The translations under genes were made by a program, and so were the position numbers. DNA of 61,058 nucleotides from Chloroflexota bacterium (GTDB taxonomy: Bacteria > Chloroflexota > FW602-bin22 > JACPRP01). How positions within the stretch are numbered: position 1 is the stretch's first letter; every line of letters begins with the position of its first letter. This document shows positions 58,044 through 61,058 of the stretch, one piece after another. Location of the stretch: positions 1 through 61,058 of the forward strand of contig JACQUC010000005.1 in assembly GCA_016210495.1 (NCBI GenBank), in the 5' to 3' direction. The notes beneath the pieces are model-generated. The model saw only the letters and a list, made by a program, of their open reading frames with translations, searched no databases and was not told where the DNA came from.

Positions 58044-60005
58044 TTGAGGTACGCAGAGACAGGGTATAACCTGGAAATAGATTTGTCCCGAGGAAATGTC
58101 GAGAGGGTAGAAACCGACCCCAGCCTGATGCAGCAACACCTGGGGGGCCAGGGTACTGCCGCCAAGGTATTATGGGATCGCGTCCCTCCTGAAGTTGAGC
58201 CCTTTTCTCCCAAGAATGTCCTGATATTCAGCAGCGGTCTTTTGCATGCCACGTATGTCCCCGGCTGCAATCGTGCCGTCGTGAATACCTTTTCTCCCCA
58301 GACAAACCTGTTTGCCCACTCACTGATGGGCGGCTTCTTCGGGCCGGAGCTGAAACACGCCGGCTATGACAAGATAATCATCCGCGGCAAGGCCCCCGAT
58401 CTGGTCTATTTGTGGATCAACAACGACAAAGTGGAGATACGTGATGCCACCCATCTCCGGGGCAAGGGCGCGCAGGAAACCGCGGCATGCATCAAAGAGG
58501 AGCTGAAAGAACCTAAAGCACAGGTGGCCGCTATCGGCCTGGCCGGCGAAAACAGGGTCTACATGGCTACCATCGAGCACGCTAACTCCAGCGCCGCTCG
58601 CGGGGTCGGCGTGGTCATGGGCGACAAGAGATTGAAGGCCATCGCCGTTCACGGCACCAAGGACGTCAATATCGCCCGGCCGGCTGAGCTGTTTGCCGAG
58701 TGCCTTGAGCTTCGCAAGGGACTGCACGCCAGTAATATGGTCGGGGATCCGATGGCGGATGATCCGGATGACAGCTTCCACACCGACAACTTCTCCTGGG
58801 GCCATGCGCGCGTGCGGCAAAGGGGTTATTGGACCAAGGAGATCGAAGAGAAATGGTGGTCGCTGCTTCACAAGTATATGGACCGACGGACAGGTTGCTA
58901 CAACTGTCCGAAGCAATGCCACTTCGTGGTCAACTACCCGGGACGCCAGAGGTACTTCCTCAAATGCTTCGGCCGCGATACTTATCATTTGGCGGCCTTC
59001 AAAGAGCTGGATTTTAGCCTGAACATCCTCGGCCTCACTCAGGAGTACGGACTGGACTCGTACTCGACGCCGCAAGTCATGGCCTTTGCCGCTGAGCTTT
59101 ACGACGCCGGCATTCTAACCGATAGCGACCTGCCTGCATTTCCCTCCGACTCCGGAGAGAGATTCTTCTATCTCCTCGAAAAGATCGTCCGGCGCGAAGG
59201 CGTTGGCGACGTCCTGGCCAACGGTGTTTATGCGGCGGCCCGCCAGATCGGCAACGGCGCCGAGGTCTATGACCATAACACCACCAAGAAGTTCGAGCAG
59301 GTGCCCATCAAGCTGGGCAAGCTGAATCCCGCTTATTTCTTGATGATCGCCACCGGCGAGAAGATGACCATCACCCAGATCGAAGGGTCTTTTCCCCAGG
59401 ATCCCATCCCCGATTTGGCGGAGAGACAGAAGTTCGTCGACGGTTGGAACACCGTTCCGGATGAAAAGTTCAAGCGCTACTTCATGGAATGGGAAAAACG
59501 CGAGCAAATATCCGTCGAAGCAGCCTGCGCCATCTGTGATTGGAACGAGGCGATGCACTACATCGATGACGCCATTGGCCTCTGCGGCTTTCTGTCCTCG
59601 TTCCGCGGCGGCCAGTTCGGCGGCCGGGCTATGTATCATATCCACAACATACCACGCTTGATCTCATTGGCAACCGGCATGGACCTCGATGAAGCCGGAC
59701 TTTGGAAGATCTTCCAAAGAAACCGAACCATGGTCCGAGCCCTCAACGTCAGAAGGGGCTTGCGGAGGGCTGATGAGAAGCCTCCTGATGACCATTGGAA
59801 GGTGAGAGACCCTGTGCTGGAAGCCAAGCTCCTTGACGAGTACTACAAGTTCAAGGGCTGGAACAGCGACGCCATTCCTACCAAAGAGACGTTGGAGAAG
59901 CTGGGCCTGGACTACGTCGCCGAAGACTTCCTCCGGCGAGGGATCCTGACAGAAGACGAAGCCGCTCCCGCCAAACAAGCAGCGGCAGAAACAGCTAAGA
60001 ACTAA
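58044..60005 (+). CDS. AOR-family tungsten oxidoreductase, BamB-like
   Basis: This 653-residue enzyme belongs to the aldehyde:ferredoxin oxidoreductase family, which carries a tungsten-bispyranopterin and one 4Fe-4S cluster. Cluster ligands are Cys285, Cys288 and Cys292 in GCYNCPKQCHF plus a later Cys (YFLKCFG). The N-terminal pterin-binding domain has GGQGTAAKVLWD and SLMGGFFGPELKHAGYD. Length and the following Fe-S and Hdr-like genes fit BamB, the active-site subunit of class II benzoyl-CoA reductase. An aldehyde-oxidising AOR is the alternative. It starts with TTG at 58044 after GAGGT. Confidence 0.85.
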   Translation: MRYAETGYNLEIDLSRGNVERVETDPSLMQQHLGGQGTAAKVLWDRVPPEVEPFSPKNVLIFSSGLLHATYVPGCNRAVVNTFSPQTNLFAHSLMGGFFGPELKHAGYDKIIIRGKAPDLVYLWINNDKVEIRDATHLRGKGAQETAACIKEELKEPKAQVAAIGLAGENRVYMATIEHANSSAARGVGVVMGDKRLKAIAVHGTKDVNIARPAELFAECLELRKGLHASNMVGDPMADDPDDSFHTDNFSWGHARVRQRGYWTKEIEEKWWSLLHKYMDRRTGCYNCPKQCHFVVNYPGRQRYFLKCFGRDTYHLAAFKELDFSLNILGLTQEYGLDSYSTPQVMAFAAELYDAGILTDSDLPAFPSDSGERFFYLLEKIVRREGVGDVLANGVYAAARQIGNGAEVYDHNTTKKFEQVPIKLGKLNPAYFLMIATGEKMTITQIEGSFPQDPIPDLAERQKFVDGWNTVPDEKFKRYFMEWEKREQISVEAACAICDWNEAMHYIDDAIGLCGFLSSFRGGQFGGRAMYHIHNIPRLISLATGMDLDEAGLWKIFQRNRTMVRALNVRRGLRRADEKPPDDHWKVRDPVLEAKLLDEYYKFKGWNSDAIPTKETLEKLGLDYVAEDFLRRGILTEDEAAPAKQAAAETAKN

Positions 60006-60137
60006 TTTCTGGTGCAAAATGCAAATCCGTAGGGGTCCTTCTGCGGAAGGACGTGGTTGCCCCGGGGCAGGGCGGGGCACCGCCGCCATTTCGCACCAAG
60101 AACTAAAAGCCGAATGGTGCTGACCGAGAAGGGTGAG

Positions 60138-60662
60138 ATGAAGAGGAAAATCAAAACGATAAAAGTCAATCTGGACAATTGCAACGGCTGCCGTGCCTGC
60201 GAGATGGCCTGCTCCGCATTTCACGCTACGCCGAAATACAGTAGCGTTAATCCGGCCAGGTCGCGGATACACGTGGTTACGGACCTGTTGAACGATGAGT
60301 ACGTTCCGATACGCGCCGGCTTTCACACCAAGGCGGAATGCGATGGCCGGCGCACCTACACTATCGCCGGCAAGGAATATAGCGAGTGCAGCTTCTGCGG
60401 GGCTATCTGCACGGCCAGGAACCTGTTTAGGGACCCCGATTCGGGCCTCCCGCTCAAATGCGACATGTGCGAAGATGATCCGGCCGTGATTCCCCTGTGC
60501 GTTCAGGTGTGCCCGGCCGAAGCCCTGATTTTTGAGGAAAGCGAAGAGGAATTAGAAGAACCCAAGCTAGAAGAAATCGACGCGGGACTGGAATCGATGG
60601 TCGACAAATACGGCCTGCAGACCCTAATCGATTCCGTCGCCCGCCTGACCAAGAAGGACTAA
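60138..60662 (+). CDS. Multi-cluster 4Fe-4S protein, BamC/HycB-like
   Basis: This 174-residue ferredoxin-type electron-transfer subunit has CNGCRACEMAC at residues 15-25, then CSFCGAICTARNLF, CDMCEDDPAVIPLCVQVCP and an acidic tail. This four-motif arrangement is that of DMSO-reductase-type Fe-S subunits and of BamC. ATG 60138 has GAAGGGTG before it and starts at the domain; the frame is open further upstream. It lies between the AOR-like and Hdr-like genes and would pass electrons to the tungsten enzyme. Confidence 0.85.
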   Translation: MKRKIKTIKVNLDNCNGCRACEMACSAFHATPKYSSVNPARSRIHVVTDLLNDEYVPIRAGFHTKAECDGRRTYTIAGKEYSECSFCGAICTARNLFRDPDSGLPLKCDMCEDDPAVIPLCVQVCPAEALIFEESEEELEEPKLEEIDAGLESMVDKYGLQTLIDSVARLTKKD

Positions 60663-60679
60663 AACAAGAGGAAAACAAC

Positions 60680-61058
60680 GTGGAAACTGTTGCTCCCTTC
60701 AAAGAGGTAATAGACGAGATAAAAGAGAAGGGTGGAGACGCCACCAAGTTCTGCTACCAATGCGGCAAATGCGATACGGTGTGCCCCTGGAACAGGGTGC
60801 GCAACTTCAGTATGCGCAGGTTGATCCGCGAAGCCACCTTCGGCTTGACTGAGATCGAAAGCGAAGACATGTGGCGTTGTACCACCTGCGGGCAGTGCCC
60901 TCGGCTGTGCCCCAGGGACGTCAAGCAGATCGACGACATGGTCGCCATCCGGCGTATGGCGACCGGCTACGGCGTTTTCCCTGCCGCTGTCCAGGCTGTC
61001 CGCACCATCAGCGCGGCCCTTGCCGCCCAGGGTAACCCCTTCAACGAAGACCGCGGCA
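60680..61058 (+). CDS. Hdr-like Fe-S protein (HdrC/HdrD or BamD-like), 3' end outside the window
   Basis: GTG at 60680 opens a frame to the window end. Two 4Fe-4S motifs are visible, CYQCGKCDTVCP and CTTCGQCPRLCP, in the HdrC-like spacing with SMRRLIREATFGL between them. In a full-length HdrD/BamD-type protein a CCG-domain half would follow. Its order after the AOR and ferredoxin genes matches bamBCD-type clusters. A GAGGAAAAC precedes the start. Confidence 0.85.
   Translation, partial: METVAPFKEVIDEIKEKGGDATKFCYQCGKCDTVCPWNRVRNFSMRRLIREATFGLTEIESEDMWRCTTCGQCPRLCPRDVKQIDDMVAIRRMATGYGVFPAAVQAVRTISAALAAQGNPFNEDRG

Noticed and set aside
1..61058. CRISPR arrays, tRNA and rRNA genes
   Set aside because: No regularly spaced direct repeats, no GTTCRA-type tRNA arm in a foldable context and no rRNA-like blocks were seen on either strand.

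Overview
The window looks like an accessory-rich stretch of chromosome from an uncultured, probably anaerobic member of the Chloroflexota. The evidence is indirect. Secreted proteins end in an LFLPVILPN-type tail or carry a YFVQLFEKSRIEDH-type C-terminal module. There is a fused AccD-AccA carboxyltransferase, a BamB-like tungsten enzyme next to Fe-S and Hdr-like subunits, and c-di-AMP riboswitches. Many small toxin-antitoxin pairs and gene relics are scattered throughout. No rRNA, tRNA or CRISPR array was seen. The taxonomic assignment is an inference and no marker gene is present.

Left part (1-22 kb): a defence and toxin-antitoxin island. It holds McrBC (965-4575), an AbiE type IV pair (9625-11072), a VapBC pair (11306-11976), a PD-(D/E)XK-like endonuclease (13141-14409), a small PBECR/DUF2283 pair (14629-15185), a KAP P-loop NTPase (15976-17433) and an MNT nucleotidyltransferase (21348-21707). 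The most interesting unit is at 17884-20973: an N4-type DNA methyltransferase facing a 92-residue controller-type HTH protein with tandem ACT-N3-AGT operators. The controller overlaps a 518-residue protein with paired CxxC motifs, a possible nuclease core and HEAT-like repeats. It is laid out like a controller-protein-regulated type II restriction-modification system with an unfamiliar effector. Several broken genes lie between these units.

Centre left (22-29.6 kb): an osmotic-stress block. A TreT-like glycosyltransferase and a CBS-pair protein converge on a trehalose-6-phosphate synthase. Behind that gene, on the same strand, lie a hypothetical gene, an MscS channel, a YtxH-like membrane protein and a winged-helix gene. 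Two c-di-AMP (ydaO-type) riboswitches, each with a near-consensus sigma70 promoter and a terminator hairpin, head the synthase gene and the winged-helix/YtxH unit.

Centre (29.6-46.8 kb): an AprA/FrdA-like flavoprotein with a small two-cluster ferredoxin, a secreted metallopeptidase coupled to the fused carboxyltransferase, a truncated multihaem cytochrome, two secreted beta-propeller proteins, a tryptophanase, LemA plus a DUF2207 membrane protein, and a PQQ-type sugar dehydrogenase. Between them are a DUF5615/DUF433 pair, a HicB with a broken HicA, and a RelE/ParE pair.

Right part (47-61 kb): three translationally coupled VOC-fold genes, then a type I restriction-modification operon (hsdM, hsdS, hsdR and a YgjP-like metallopeptidase). 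A GxxExxY gene cassette with inverted ends sits exactly between hsdS and hsdR. After a pair of poorly characterised genes, the window ends in an AOR-family tungsten enzyme, a 4Fe-4S protein and the start of an Hdr-like Fe-S protein, resembling the bamBCD part of class II benzoyl-CoA reductase.

A recurring theme is decay. The slipin and fructose-bisphosphatase relics keep both ends but have lost the middle. Other genes have lost one end (HicA, a PIN protein, an RHH antitoxin, a cytochrome), and one small membrane gene carries an in-frame TGA.
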